From assembly GCF_013155545.1 (NCBI RefSeq), contig NZ_JABJVV010000003.1, forward strand, positions 286,667 through 350,666: a stretch of 64,000 nt of DNA. Reading direction: 5' to 3'. Below the pieces are notes generated by a model that saw only the letters and a program-made list of their open reading frames with translations, was not told the origin of the DNA and ran no database searches. This DNA comes from Caenimonas soli. Lineage in GTDB: Bacteria; Pseudomonadota; Gammaproteobacteria; Burkholderiales; Burkholderiaceae_C. Below, one piece after another: positions 11,302 through 21,125 of this stretch; positions within the stretch are counted from its first letter, which is position 1, and the number at the start of each line of letters is the position of its first letter. Made by a program: the position numbers and the translations under genes.

Positions 11302-12493
11302 CGGCGCGGCGCTGGGCCTGCATCAGCGCCAGCACCGAAATCACGCTCACGGCCAGCAGCAGCCACAGGCCCCATGCGTAGCCGGCCTGCGCGCTCCACA
11401 GCACGCCCAGCAGAAATGGCGCCAGCGCCCGGGCCAGCGCCGAGGGCAAGCCCAGCGCGCCGTTGAGCGAGGCCACATGGTCGCGGCTGACGTACTGCGC
11501 GATCGCCGTGCCCTTGACGATCGTCATCATGCCGTTGCCCAGGCCATAGAGCAGCACGAACAGCAGGGCGGCCCAGGGGTGGCCGGCGCCGGCCAGGAGT
11601 GCGGCCAGGCCCAGCGGGATCAGCATCGGTATCAGGCGGTTGGCCAGGTGCAGGTCGAAGTGGTGTTCGAAGAAGTACAGCAGCAGCCGCCCCAGCACCT
11701 GGATCAGGCCGATGCTGGCGGGAATGGCGATCACCCAGGCCTCGGCCAGGCCGGTGCCGCGCAACAGGCTGATCATGTGCGCAGGCAGCGCCGCCGTCAC
11801 GGCCATCATGCCCACCACGAAAACGCCGACCAGCAGGAAGGGGGCACTGCGCATGTGCAGCGATGCGGAAGCCGGCCTCCCGGCGGATTCGCGCGCCGGC
11901 CTGGCCCGCGGAGCCCCGCGCAGCTGCACGGCATGCAAGGGCGCGCAGACCAGCAGATGAAAGGCGGCCAGCACCCACAGCGCGTGGCGCCAACCGAGCG
12001 ACTGGATCAACCAGGCCGACAGCGGGATAAACACCGTGCTGGCCAGGCCGCCCAGAAAAGTGAGCGTAATGATGGCGCGCCGGAAGTCGTCGGGAAAGCG
12101 GCGCGTGACCACGGCGAACACGGGGTTGTACAAGGTGGCGGCCAGCCCTGCGCCTAGGCCTATCCATGCCGCATAGAAGCCGGCCACGCTGCTCACCACG
12201 CTGTGCAGCAGCAGACACAGGCCCACCAGCAGCGAGCCGCCGGTCATCACCGCACGCTCATGGCCGCGATCGATCCAGCGGCCAACCGGATAGGCCAGTA
12301 CGCCCTCGGCCAGCAAGGCCAGGCTGAACGCCAGGGATGACTGGGCCCGGGTCAGACCCAGCTCACGCTCTACCGGCTCCATCAGCAGCGCGAAGGTGTA
12401 GAACACGCTGCCCCAGGTGATCAACTGTCCCACCGACAGCCAGGCCACCAGCCGACGGTTGTGCGTGGGCTGGGGGTTTGGCTCGGCGGTCAT
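11291..12493 (-). CDS. MFS transporter
   Basis: The protein has 400 residues and about 12 hydrophobic segments. The loop between TM2 and TM3 reads VGRWIDRGHERAVMTGG, a form of the MFS motif A, and the early segment GQLITWGSVFYTFALLMEPV resembles the oxalate/monocarboxylate-type MFS branch. The substrate cannot be inferred. It is downstream of and co-directional with the VOC and GST genes at 12512-13696, with 18 bases to the VOC gene, so all three may share a transcript. Confidence 0.85.
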   Translation of the reverse strand: MTAEPNPQPTHNRRLVAWLSVGQLITWGSVFYTFALLMEPVERELGLTRAQSSLAFSLALLAEGVLAYPVGRWIDRGHERAVMTGGSLLVGLCLLLHSVVSSVAGFYAAWIGLGAGLAATLYNPVFAVVTRRFPDDFRRAIITLTFLGGLASTVFIPLSAWLIQSLGWRHALWVLAAFHLLVCAPLHAVQLRGAPRARPARESAGRPASASLHMRSAPFLLVGVFVVGMMAVTAALPAHMISLLRGTGLAEAWVIAIPASIGLIQVLGRLLLYFFEHHFDLHLANRLIPMLIPLGLAALLAGAGHPWAALLFVLLYGLGNGMMTIVKGTAIAQYVSRDHVASLNGALGLPSALARALAPFLLGVLWSAQAGYAWGLWLLLAVSVISVLALMQAQRRAVRT

Positions 12494-12511
12494 GCGCCGA
12501 TTGTCGTCGCC

Positions 12512-13003
12512 TCAAGTCGAGTTGTCGGACTTGGCCGCGGTCCAGCGCTGCAGCGTGTCACGTGCGCCGTTACGGGCCGGGTCCATCAGCGCGTCATGGC
12601 TGGCGCGTTTGGCGCACAGCTCGATGACGTAGCCGTCGGGATCGCGAAAGTAGATCGAGTCGATCATGCCGTGGTCGGAGGGGCCCCGGACTTCGATGTT
12701 CAGTTCACGGCCCTTGGCCAACATCGGCTGCAAGTCCTCGGCGTCGACTTCCAGCGCGATGTGCAGGTCGAAGTCGTGCTGCTTCTTGAACTCGAATGGC
12801 ATCTCCCGCGACTCGAAGAATGCCAGGTGCGACCCATCGGCCAGCCGGTAGAAGGTGTGCAGCGTCTGCGTGGCGCGCCCGGTCTTGCTCTCATTGATTT
12901 CCAGCGTCTTGACCAAAGGCAAGCCGAGGAAGTCTTCGTAAAAACGCCGGGTTTGTTCCGAGTCACTGCAGCGGTAGGCGTTGTGGTGCAGTTTGCGGAT
13001 CAT
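12512..13003 (-). CDS. VOC (glyoxalase/dioxygenase) family protein
   Basis: The protein has 163 residues with one vicinal-oxygen-chelate module pair. It starts with MIRKLHHNAYRCSDSEQTR, carrying the first metal-ligand His, and DLHIALEVDAEDLQPML gives the second His. Near the C-terminus DPDGYVIELCAKRASHD provides the closing Glu ligand. Enzymes of this type bind a divalent metal and act on thiol adducts or catechols. The GST gene 18 bases upstream suggests a role in glutathione-linked detoxification, which is inference. Confidence 0.85.
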   Translation of the reverse strand: MIRKLHHNAYRCSDSEQTRRFYEDFLGLPLVKTLEINESKTGRATQTLHTFYRLADGSHLAFFESREMPFEFKKQHDFDLHIALEVDAEDLQPMLAKGRELNIEVRGPSDHGMIDSIYFRDPDGYVIELCAKRASHDALMDPARNGARDTLQRWTAAKSDNST

Positions 13004-13021
13004 GGCGGGCTTCCTTTCGCG

Positions 13022-13696
13022 TCACACCGCAACCATGGCCTTGCCCTTGAAAGACGCGGCATAGCCATCGATCACCTCGTACACCTTCGGCCAGCTCTTG
13101 AGCGCCTTCATGCGGCCGAGCCACTGCTTGACGTTGGGATAGTCCGCCAAGTCGCTGCCGATCACCTCGGCCAGCGCCACGTATGACGCGGCATGGTAGT
13201 CGGCGATGGTGATCTCCTGGCCGCACAGGTACTTGTTGCCTGGGCCGAGAACGTGCTTGTCGAGAACCTCCAGCCAAGCCTGTGCCCGCGCTTTCCCGCG
13301 CTCCAGCGTGGCGGCCTGTGCTTCGTCGCTGCGGCGCTTGTGGGTGTCGAAGATCTGCGGGTACACCAGGGCGTAGACCAGATCGCTGCACAGCTGCGTG
13401 TTGGTCCAATCCATGCGTTCGTTCACACGGGCACGCCGCTGCAAATCCTTGGGGTAGGCGGGCGACCCGATCTTGTCGGCCAGATACTTCAGGATCGCCG
13501 AGTTCTCGGTGAGGATGAAGTCGCCGTCCTCCAGCGTGGGAATCAGCTTATTGGGATTGAGCGCCGCGTAGGGCGGCTGCATATGTTCGCCGGTGAACAG
13601 GTCCACCACCTGCAACTCCAGCGGGATGCCGCTTTCCGCGGCAAACAGCATGATGGGGCGGCTTGTGGTCGAGATGGGATGGTAGTAGAGCTTCAT
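13022..13696 (-). CDS. Glutathione S-transferase family protein
   Basis: At 224 residues this is the usual GST length. The N-terminal thioredoxin-like domain starts MKLYYHPISTTSRPIMLFA. The cis-Pro/gamma-Glu-binding stretch NPNKLIPTLEDGDFILTENSAIL is clear, and the all-alpha C-terminal domain includes the N-capping motif ITIADYHAASYVAL. It is followed by a VOC-family gene and then an MFS transporter on the same strand, a plausible conjugate-and-export set. The substrate is unknown. Confidence 0.9.
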   Translation of the reverse strand: MKLYYHPISTTSRPIMLFAAESGIPLELQVVDLFTGEHMQPPYAALNPNKLIPTLEDGDFILTENSAILKYLADKIGSPAYPKDLQRRARVNERMDWTNTQLCSDLVYALVYPQIFDTHKRRSDEAQAATLERGKARAQAWLEVLDKHVLGPGNKYLCGQEITIADYHAASYVALAEVIGSDLADYPNVKQWLGRMKALKSWPKVYEVIDGYAASFKGKAMVAV

Positions 13697-13786
13697 GGGG
13701 GCCTTCCTTTAAGCCTGGATGTCGCCGAGGAACCAACAATAGGCGCCTGCGGCCTTGGCGTCCATCTCATCATGGGCGGGCCCGCA

Positions 13787-15319
13787 TCATCGACCGGCTT
13801 GATGCGCCAATCCCCGGCGGTACTGCACGGCCTCTGCGACATGTGCCACTTGCGTGGTTGCCGAGCCGGCCAGGTCGGCGATCGTACGGGCCACCTTGAG
13901 CGCTCGATGGGTGGAGCGGGCGCTCCAACCCAGGCGCGCCGCTGCGATGTTCAGGAATTTGCCTGCCGCGTCGTCGAGTGCGACGTGGATGTCGATCTCC
14001 TTGCCCTGCAGGCCCTGGTTGGCCTTGCCCTGGCGCCGCACGGCGCGGTCGCGGGCAACCTCGCAGCGCTCGCGGATCGCCTGGGTCGATTCACCGGCGG
14101 GCGCCGTGAGCAATTGCTCGGGCGGCAGGGTGGGCACATCCACATGCAGGTCGATGCGGTCCAGCAGCGGCCCGCTCAACTTGCCCTGGTAGCGCGACAC
14201 CTGGTCCGGCGTGCAGCGGCAGGCCTTGTGCGGGGCGCCCAGCCAGCCGCAAGGGCAGGGGTTCATCGCGCCGACGAACTGGAATCGCGCTGGAAACTCC
14301 GCCCGGCGCGCCGCCCGCGAAATCGTGATCTGGCCTGTTTCCAACGGCTCGCGCAAGGCTTCCAGCGCAGCGCGCGGAAACTCGGGCAATTCATCGAGGA
14401 ACCGCACGCCGTTGTGCGCCAGCGAGATCTCGCCCGGCCGAGGCGGCGAGCCCCCGCCCACCAGGGCCACGGCGCTCGACGTGTGGTGCGGGCTGCAGGT
14501 CGGCCGCAAGCCCCAGCGCTGCTGCGAGAACTGGCCCACTAGGCTGGCGATGGCGGCGCTTTGCAGTGCTTCTTCCACCGTCATCGGCGGCAGCAAGCCG
14601 GCGAAGCGCTGGGCCAGCATCGATTTACCGGAGCCTGGCGGGCCCAGCATCAACAGGCTATGGCCGCCGGCCGCGGCAATTTCCAGCGCGCGCTTGGCCC
14701 CGGCTTGGCCTTTGACGTCGGCCAGATCCGGATAGTCGGCCGAAGCCGCCTGGGGCTGCGCGACCACGCGGCTCCAGCCCTCGCCGGGATCCGGCTCCTG
14801 ACCCGGCAGGAACTGGCGCACCACGTCCAGGAGATGGTTGGCCCGATACACCTGGGCCTGCGGCACCAGCGCGGCTTCTTCCGCGCTGCCGGGCGGCAAC
14901 ACCAGCTTGGCCGTGCCGCCCGCCGTGTGCAAGGCCAGGCTCATGGCCAGCGCGCCACGCACCGGCCGCAACTCGCCGGACAGGGAAAGCTCGCCGCCGA
15001 ACTCCCAGCCCGCCAGGCGCGCGGCATCGATTTGCCCGCTGGCCGCGAGGATGCCCAGCGCGATCGGCAGGTCGAAGCGGCCCGAGTCCTTGGGCAGGTC
15101 CGCCGGTGCCAGGTTCACGGTGATGCGCTTGTTGTGCGGAAATTCCAGGCCGCAGTTCTGGAGGGCCGAACGCACCCGCTCCCTTGCCTCCTTCACTTCC
15201 ACGTCGGCCAGCCCCACCAAGGTAAAGCAGGGCAGGCCATTGGCCAGATGCACCTCCACGGTCACGGCGGCGGCTTGAAGGCCGAGCAGCGCCCGACTCT
15301 GCACCAAAGACAAGCTCAT
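13787..15319 (-). CDS. comM: ComM/YifB family Mg-chelatase-like AAA ATPase
   Basis: The protein has 510 residues. An N-terminal Lon-protease-like fold (VEVHLANGLPCFTLVGLADVE) is followed by an AAA+ Mg-chelatase module with Walker A GPPGSGKSMLAQRF and Walker B GVRFLDELPEF. A zinc-type loop (CPCGWLGAPHKACRC) and the C-terminal Mg_chelatase_C region (RLGWSARSTHRALKVART) close it. ComM is a hexameric helicase that promotes branch migration during natural transformation. The ATG at 15319 has GGGAG about 10 bases upstream; the ATG at 15337 has none. It is divergent from the porin-glnK-amtB operon. Confidence 0.93.
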   Translation of the reverse strand: MSLSLVQSRALLGLQAAAVTVEVHLANGLPCFTLVGLADVEVKEARERVRSALQNCGLEFPHNKRITVNLAPADLPKDSGRFDLPIALGILAASGQIDAARLAGWEFGGELSLSGELRPVRGALAMSLALHTAGGTAKLVLPPGSAEEAALVPQAQVYRANHLLDVVRQFLPGQEPDPGEGWSRVVAQPQAASADYPDLADVKGQAGAKRALEIAAAGGHSLLMLGPPGSGKSMLAQRFAGLLPPMTVEEALQSAAIASLVGQFSQQRWGLRPTCSPHHTSSAVALVGGGSPPRPGEISLAHNGVRFLDELPEFPRAALEALREPLETGQITISRAARRAEFPARFQFVGAMNPCPCGWLGAPHKACRCTPDQVSRYQGKLSGPLLDRIDLHVDVPTLPPEQLLTAPAGESTQAIRERCEVARDRAVRRQGKANQGLQGKEIDIHVALDDAAGKFLNIAAARLGWSARSTHRALKVARTIADLAGSATTQVAHVAEAVQYRRGLAHQAGR

Positions 15320-15380
15320 CGAAGATCTACTCCCCATTCAGGTGCATGTTTGCAGCTGGTGCGAAAAACAAGGACATTCC

Positions 15381-15395
15381 GCACCAAGAGCGTGC
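15381..15395. promoter_or_regulatory. NtrC-binding-site-like dyad
   Basis: GCACCAAGAGCGTGC fits the NtrC half-site pair GCACY-N5-RGTGC at all positions but one (C in place of R). It lies about 85 bases upstream of the -24/-12 promoter at 15479-15495, near the usual distance for an NtrC enhancer. Control of glnK-amtB by NtrC is standard in proteobacteria. Confidence 0.5.
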
Positions 15396-15478
15396 GTTCG
15401 CCGGTTTTCGCCACGGCTGTGCTTGAGTAACGGCAGCGGCCCATGCATCGTGGACTGCCAAGGCAGTCTTGTGACTTA

Positions 15479-15495
15479 TGGCACGCCTCCTGCTT
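15479..15495 (+). promoter_or_regulatory. Sigma-54 (-24/-12) promoter
   Basis: TGGCACGCCTCCTGCTT has the -24 TGGCAC element exact and a -12 CTGC element, with GG (15480-15481) and GC (15492-15493) separated by exactly 10 bases. Transcription should start near 15505, ahead of the ribosome-binding site GGAGA at 15521. It drives the TorF porin-glnK-amtB operon under nitrogen limitation. Confidence 0.75.
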
Positions 15496-15530
15496 AGGTT
15501 GAGTTCAAATTTTTTCTTCAGGAGAACTCA

Positions 15531-16659
<1,129 letters not shown>

Positions 16660-16693
16660 CCACAGCGACCCCCTTCACAACAGAGAGACGAAC

Positions 16694-18223
16694 ATGAGAA
16701 AACTTCTTGCCTCCCTGGCCCTGGGCCTGGGCCTGTTGACCGGCGGCGCTGCCGCCTTGGCGCAAGCGCCCGCGGCACCCGCCGCGGCGCCGGCAGCCAC
16801 TGCATCCGAAGCGGCGCCCGCGGCGGCAGCCACGGCAGCTCCGGCTGCTGCTGCCCCTGCCGCGGCCGCCGCCGCGTCGGCTCCGGCCGCCGCAGCACCC
16901 GCACCCGCTGCCGTCCCCAACAAGGGCGACACCGCGTGGATGACGGTGGCCACCTTGCTGGTGATCCTGATGACCATCCCGGGCCTGGCCCTGTTCTATG
17001 GCGGCCTGGTCCGCAGCAAGAACATGCTGTCCGTGCTGATGCAGGTCTTCGTGGTCACCGCGCTGATCTACGTCTTGTGGACGCTGTACGGCTATAGCGT
17101 GGCCTTCACGGCCGGCAACCCGTTCATGGGAAGCTTCGACAAGGTCTTCCTGAAGGGCATCACGCCGGACTCGATCGCCGCGACCTTCAGCAAGGGCGTC
17201 GTGATTCCCGAGCTGAGCTTCGTTGCCTTCCAGGCCACCTTCGCCGCCATCACCTGCGCGCTGATCGTGGGCGCCTTCGCCGAGCGCATCAAGTTCTCGG
17301 CGGTGCTGCTGTTCGTGGCCATCTGGTTCACCTTCAGCTACCTGCCGATCGCCCACATGGTCTGGTACTGGGACGGCCCGGACGCGATCACCGATGCGGC
17401 TTCGCTGGAGAAAGTCACGGCAGCGGCCGGCTGGCTCTGGGCCAAGGGCGCGCTCGACTTCGCGGGCGGCACCGTGGTGCACATCAACGCCGGTGTCGCC
17501 GGTCTGGTGGGTGCCTATGTGATCGGCAAGCGCATCGGCTACGGCAAGGAATCACTCACGCCTCACAGCCTGACCTTGACCATGGTTGGCGCCTCGCTGC
17601 TGTGGGTGGGCTGGTTCGGCTTCAATGCCGGCTCCAACCTGGAAGCCAACGGCGTCGCCGCCCTGGCCTTCATGAACACGCTGGTCGCCACCGCCGCCGC
17701 TACGTTGTCCTGGATCTCCGGTGAGGCGCTGACCAAGGGCAAGGGCTCGATGCTGGGCGCCGCTTCCGGCGCCGTCGCCGGCCTGGTGGCCATCACCCCG
17801 GCTTGCGGCTTCGTCGGCCCGATGGGCGCGCTCGTGATCGGCCTGCTGGCCGGCCTGATCTGCCTGTGGGGTGTCAACGGCCTGAAGCGCCTGCTGGGCG
17901 CCGACGACTCCCTGGACGTGTTCGGCGTGCACGGCGTCGGCGGTATCCTGGGTGCGCTGCTGACGGGCGTGTTCGCCGCGCCCTCCCTGGGCGGCACCGG
18001 CGTGTACGACTACGTGGCCAACAAGGTCAACCCCGACTACTCGATCGGCGGCCAGGTCTGGATCCAGTTCCAGGCCGTGCTGACCACGGTGGTCTGGTCG
18101 GCTGTCGTCGCCTTCATCGCCTACAAGATCGTGGATCTGGTGATCGGCCTGCGCGTCTCCGAAGAGGAAGAGCGCGAAGGCCTGGACATCTCGTCCCACG
18201 GCGAAACCGCCTACAACCGATAA
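16694..18223 (+). CDS. amtB: Ammonium transporter AmtB
   Basis: The protein has 509 residues, longer than E. coli AmtB because of an N-terminal signal peptide (MRKLLASLALGLGLLTGGAA) and a ~50-residue Ala/Pro-rich segment before the first membrane helix. Eleven membrane segments follow. The twin pore histidines are visible in GGTVVHINAGVAGL and VFGVHGVGGILGAL, and the Phe gate region in GAFAERIKF. It conducts ammonium under nitrogen limitation. It is the last gene of the sigma-54-driven operon, followed by an intrinsic terminator. Confidence 0.95.
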   Translation: MRKLLASLALGLGLLTGGAAALAQAPAAPAAAPAATASEAAPAAAATAAPAAAAPAAAAAASAPAAAAPAPAAVPNKGDTAWMTVATLLVILMTIPGLALFYGGLVRSKNMLSVLMQVFVVTALIYVLWTLYGYSVAFTAGNPFMGSFDKVFLKGITPDSIAATFSKGVVIPELSFVAFQATFAAITCALIVGAFAERIKFSAVLLFVAIWFTFSYLPIAHMVWYWDGPDAITDAASLEKVTAAAGWLWAKGALDFAGGTVVHINAGVAGLVGAYVIGKRIGYGKESLTPHSLTLTMVGASLLWVGWFGFNAGSNLEANGVAALAFMNTLVATAAATLSWISGEALTKGKGSMLGAASGAVAGLVAITPACGFVGPMGALVIGLLAGLICLWGVNGLKRLLGADDSLDVFGVHGVGGILGALLTGVFAAPSLGGTGVYDYVANKVNPDYSIGGQVWIQFQAVLTTVVWSAVVAFIAYKIVDLVIGLRVSEEEEREGLDISSHGETAYNR

Positions 18224-18262
18224 CCCGGCATCGGGATAACCAGCAAGTCTCCTTTGGATGTT

Positions 18263-18298
18263 CGGCCCGCGGTGCTTGCACTGCGGGCCGTTTTTTTT
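18263..18298 (+). terminator. Rho-independent terminator of porin-glnK-amtB operon
   Basis: The stem CGGCCCGC (18263-18270) pairs perfectly with GCGGGCCG (18283-18290). The interior GTGC-TT-GCAC extends it into a long hairpin. Eight T residues follow directly (18291-18298). The run of T ends at the stop of the convergent gene at 18298. Confidence 0.92.
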
Positions 18299-18978
18299 CA
18301 GGCGGCCGGGATGGTGAGGCGGACCTGCTCGCCGCTGCGGTCGACTGCGATGCCGTCGGCGCGGGCCAGGGCCTCGACCTCGTGCCACTCCAGCAGCCGG
18401 TAGGGTGCGTCGCCGGCAAAACCCGGCGAGCCCTGGCCGGGCCGGACGGCCACGGTGAGCATCGCCTGCCCCGAGCCGGGCTGAGCCGATACCACCAGGT
18501 CAGCGGGGGAAGTCACGCGGTCGGTCAGCGCCAGCAAGCAGGCCGGCAGCACGTTGCGCAAGCCCGCGCGCGCCACCGGCAAGGAAACGCTTCCCACCTC
18601 ATCCTTGAGCGTGAAGCCGCGGAAGTTGAAACCGCTGCGCAGCAGCGCCATGCATTCGCCGACGCCCTCGTCCAGCGCGACAACGGCGCCACTTTCGGGG
18701 GCCAGCCAGGACACGACGTCCAGGCAGGACTGAACGGCCGCGCGCGAGAAGCCGTTGATCTTGGTCATGCTCTCGTGCATCTGCGCCAGGTCGGGCGAAG
18801 CCGACTGCAGCCGGCGTTCCATCACCTCGGTGATCATGCCGATCGGCTGGAGGTGGACCACCATATGGTGCCGCATGGCAAAGGCCAGCCGCCGCAACAG
18901 GGCATAACGTGCGGCCTCTACCAGTCGGTCGGGCGCCGGGTCCAATAGGGTTTCTTGTTTGTCTGGCATTGCCTTCAT
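18298..18978 (-). CDS. Degenerate histidine-kinase-like protein
   Basis: The protein has 226 residues with no signal or membrane segment. The N-terminal half has MRHHMVVHLQPIGMITEVME, which resembles the dimerization/His-phosphotransfer helix of sensor kinases, and continues as a long helical pair. The C-terminal half (from EVGSVSLPVARAGLRNVLPA) resembles an ATPase-type fold but has no clear N, G1 or G2 boxes. It may be a phosphotransfer or scaffold protein of the ChpT type or a degenerate kinase; this is inference. It converges with the amtB terminator. Confidence 0.6.
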   Translation of the reverse strand: MKAMPDKQETLLDPAPDRLVEAARYALLRRLAFAMRHHMVVHLQPIGMITEVMERRLQSASPDLAQMHESMTKINGFSRAAVQSCLDVVSWLAPESGAVVALDEGVGECMALLRSGFNFRGFTLKDEVGSVSLPVARAGLRNVLPACLLALTDRVTSPADLVVSAQPGSGQAMLTVAVRPGQGSPGFAGDAPYRLLEWHEVEALARADGIAVDRSGEQVRLTIPAA

Positions 18979-19047
18979 TCCAAGCGTGCGCTTATGTTAC
19001 CGGTTTGCACCTGCGGCGGGCCTCATCGGCGCGGGCGAGGCACAATC

Positions 19048-19974
19048 ATGGGCATGAATTCCTGGACCGCCGTGGTCGCCGCCCCGGACCAATTGGGCGA
19101 ATCGCCGTTCTGGCATCCGCAGGAACGCATGCTCTATTGGGTGGACATCCCCGCGAGGCAGATCCGCCGGGTGGACCCTGGTACCGGTGAGGTACAAAGC
19201 TGGGCTGTGCCGATGGAGCCGGGCTGCATCGCGCCCATGCGCGGCGGCGGCCTCGCCATCGCGCTGCGCGACGGCATCTACTGCGCGCGCAGCTGGGGCG
19301 GCCCGCTCCGCCTCGTCGCCCGTTTCAGCCACGACATCGCCACCACCCGTTTCAACGACGGCAAGGCCGATCCCGCGGGGCGTTTCTGGGCCGGCACCAT
19401 GTACGAGCCGCGCGACGCCCGAAAGGCCGAGCTGTATTCCATTGACCTGCGCGACTCCAGCGCCAAGCCCCTGATCGAGCTGAAGGCGCACAACGCGGTC
19501 ATCGCCAATGGCCTGGCCTGGTCGCCCGACGCGTCCACCGTGTACTGGGCCGACACGCCCCACCATCTCATCTATGCCTGGGACTGGGACGCCCACAGCA
19601 ATGTGATGAGCAAGCATCGCGTGTTCCATGAGTTTCCGGCCAAGCCGGCGGGCTGGAAGCCCGGCGAGCTGGGTTACGGCGGCCGTCCGGACGGAGCGAC
19701 GGTGGACGCCCAGGGCAACTACTGGGCGGCGATGTTCGAAGGCCAGCGGCTGGTCAAGTTCTCGCCCGCCGGGCAACTGCTGGAGGAGGTCGCGCTGCCG
19801 GTGCGCTGCCCCACCATGCCCTGCTTCGGCGGCGACGACCTCAAGACCTTGTACGTGACCAGCGCCAGCTACAACCGCTCCGAGGCGGAACTGAAGGAAC
19901 TGCCGCTGTCCGGCTGCGTGATCGCGACGCGGGTCGGCGTGCCGGGCCTGCCGGTGAATTTCGTCAGCGACTGA
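19048..19974 (+). CDS. SMP-30/gluconolactonase family lactonase
   Basis: The protein has 308 residues and a six-bladed propeller fold. Family motifs are LGESPFWHPQERMLYWVDIP (with the metal-ligand Glu), RFNDGKADPAGRFWAGTM (the Asn/Asp ligand region), NGLAWSPDASTVYWADT and GRPDGATVDAQGNYW (the Asp ligand). It probably hydrolyses a sugar lactone. The start is ATG 19048, although ATG 19054 is possible. It is divergent from the kinase-like gene and lies 51 bases before glcE on the same strand. Confidence 0.87.
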   Translation: MGMNSWTAVVAAPDQLGESPFWHPQERMLYWVDIPARQIRRVDPGTGEVQSWAVPMEPGCIAPMRGGGLAIALRDGIYCARSWGGPLRLVARFSHDIATTRFNDGKADPAGRFWAGTMYEPRDARKAELYSIDLRDSSAKPLIELKAHNAVIANGLAWSPDASTVYWADTPHHLIYAWDWDAHSNVMSKHRVFHEFPAKPAGWKPGELGYGGRPDGATVDAQGNYWAAMFEGQRLVKFSPAGQLLEEVALPVRCPTMPCFGGDDLKTLYVTSASYNRSEAELKELPLSGCVIATRVGVPGLPVNFVSD

Positions 19975-20025
19975 TTTCAAAAAGATCAACCAGGCCGCGC
20001 CCGGGCGACGCTTACCATCGACGGC

Positions 20026-21120
20026 ATGGACCTCATCCTTGATTCGATGATCGAGCGCATCCGCGCCGCTGCCGACAGCGGCACGCCGCTGCGCCTGCGC
20101 GGTGGCGGCAGCAAGGATTTCTACGGCGAACCCGCGCGGGGCGAGTTGCTGGACACCCGGCCCCTTGCCGGCATCACCAGTTATGAGCCGACCGAACTGG
20201 TGGTCACCGTGCGCGCCGGCACGCCGCTGGCCGAGCTGGAGGCGGTGTTGGCCGAGCGCGGCCAATGCCTGCCGTTCGAGCCGCCGCATTTCTCCGGCGG
20301 TGCCACCGTGGGCGGCATGGTCGCCGCGGGCTTGAGCGGGCCGGCCCGTGCCAGCGCCGGCGCGGTGCGCGACTTCGTGCTGGGGCTCACCATGGTCAAT
20401 GGACGCGGCGAGCCGCTGACGTTCGGCGGCCAGGTCATGAAGAACGTGGCGGGCTATGACGTCTCGCGCCTCATGGCCGGTGCGCTGGGTACCCTGGGCT
20501 TGATTGTCGAGGTCAGCCTGAAAGTGCTGGCCGTGGCGCCGGCAGAGGCCACGCTCAAATTCGAGATGAGCCAGGCGGAAGCCCTGCGCCGGCTGAACGA
20601 CTGGGGCGGCCGGCCCTTGCCGCTGAACGCCAGTTGCTGGGTCGATGACGCCGGGCTCAAGACCTTGTACCTGCGCTTGCGCGGCGCCGTCGCTGCCGTC
20701 GAGGCTGCATGCAAGTCGCTGGGTGGCGAGCGCCAGGACAACGCCCAGGTGGCGCCGGACTGGACCTTGTGCCGCGACCAGCGCCTGCCCTGGTTCGAGG
20801 AGCGCGGGCAGCGCGATCTGTGGCGCCTGTCGGTGCCGCAGACCGCGCCGGCGCTCGACCTGCCGGAACCGCCCCTGATGGAGTGGCACGGTGGCCAGCG
20901 CTGGGTGCGCGCCGAACCCGCCGACGCGCCGCGCTTGCGCGAGGCGGCCTTGCGCGCCGGCGGCCACGCCACGCTGTTCATTCCCGCCGGCGGGCGCGAC
21001 AGCGCCGTGCTTCGGTTCACTCCCTTGCCGCCGCAGCTGGATCGAATCCACCGCGAACTCAAACGCGAGTTCGATCCCGCCGGCATCTTCAATCGCGGCC
21101 GTCTGTATCCCGACATGTAG
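20026..21120 (+). CDS. glcE: Glycolate oxidase FAD-binding subunit GlcE
   Basis: The protein has 364 residues. The PCMH-type FAD domain is visible in LRLRGGGSKDFYG, FSGGATVGGMVAAGLSGP and GGQVMKNVAGYDVSRLMAG. The C-terminus has the cap-domain end FDPAGIFNRGRLYPDM, typical of glycolate oxidase subunits. With GlcD and GlcF it oxidises glycolate to glyoxylate at the membrane. glcF follows after 5 bases. No glcD lies adjacent; the upstream gene is an SMP-30 lactonase. Confidence 0.9.
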   Translation: MDLILDSMIERIRAAADSGTPLRLRGGGSKDFYGEPARGELLDTRPLAGITSYEPTELVVTVRAGTPLAELEAVLAERGQCLPFEPPHFSGGATVGGMVAAGLSGPARASAGAVRDFVLGLTMVNGRGEPLTFGGQVMKNVAGYDVSRLMAGALGTLGLIVEVSLKVLAVAPAEATLKFEMSQAEALRRLNDWGGRPLPLNASCWVDDAGLKTLYLRLRGAVAAVEAACKSLGGERQDNAQVAPDWTLCRDQRLPWFEERGQRDLWRLSVPQTAPALDLPEPPLMEWHGGQRWVRAEPADAPRLREAALRAGGHATLFIPAGGRDSAVLRFTPLPPQLDRIHRELKREFDPAGIFNRGRLYPDM

Positions 21121-21125
21121 CCGCC

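Noticed and set aside
16760..16920. GC-rich Ala/Pro codon run in amtB considered as a DNA tandem repeat
   Set aside because: Codons vary and no fixed repeat unit is visible; it is a protein low-complexity linker rather than a satellite.
18997..21051. Long minus-strand frame over the SMP-30 and glcE genes
   Set aside because: This is another antisense shadow of two clear genes, with the His/Arg/Gln-rich composition typical of such shadows.
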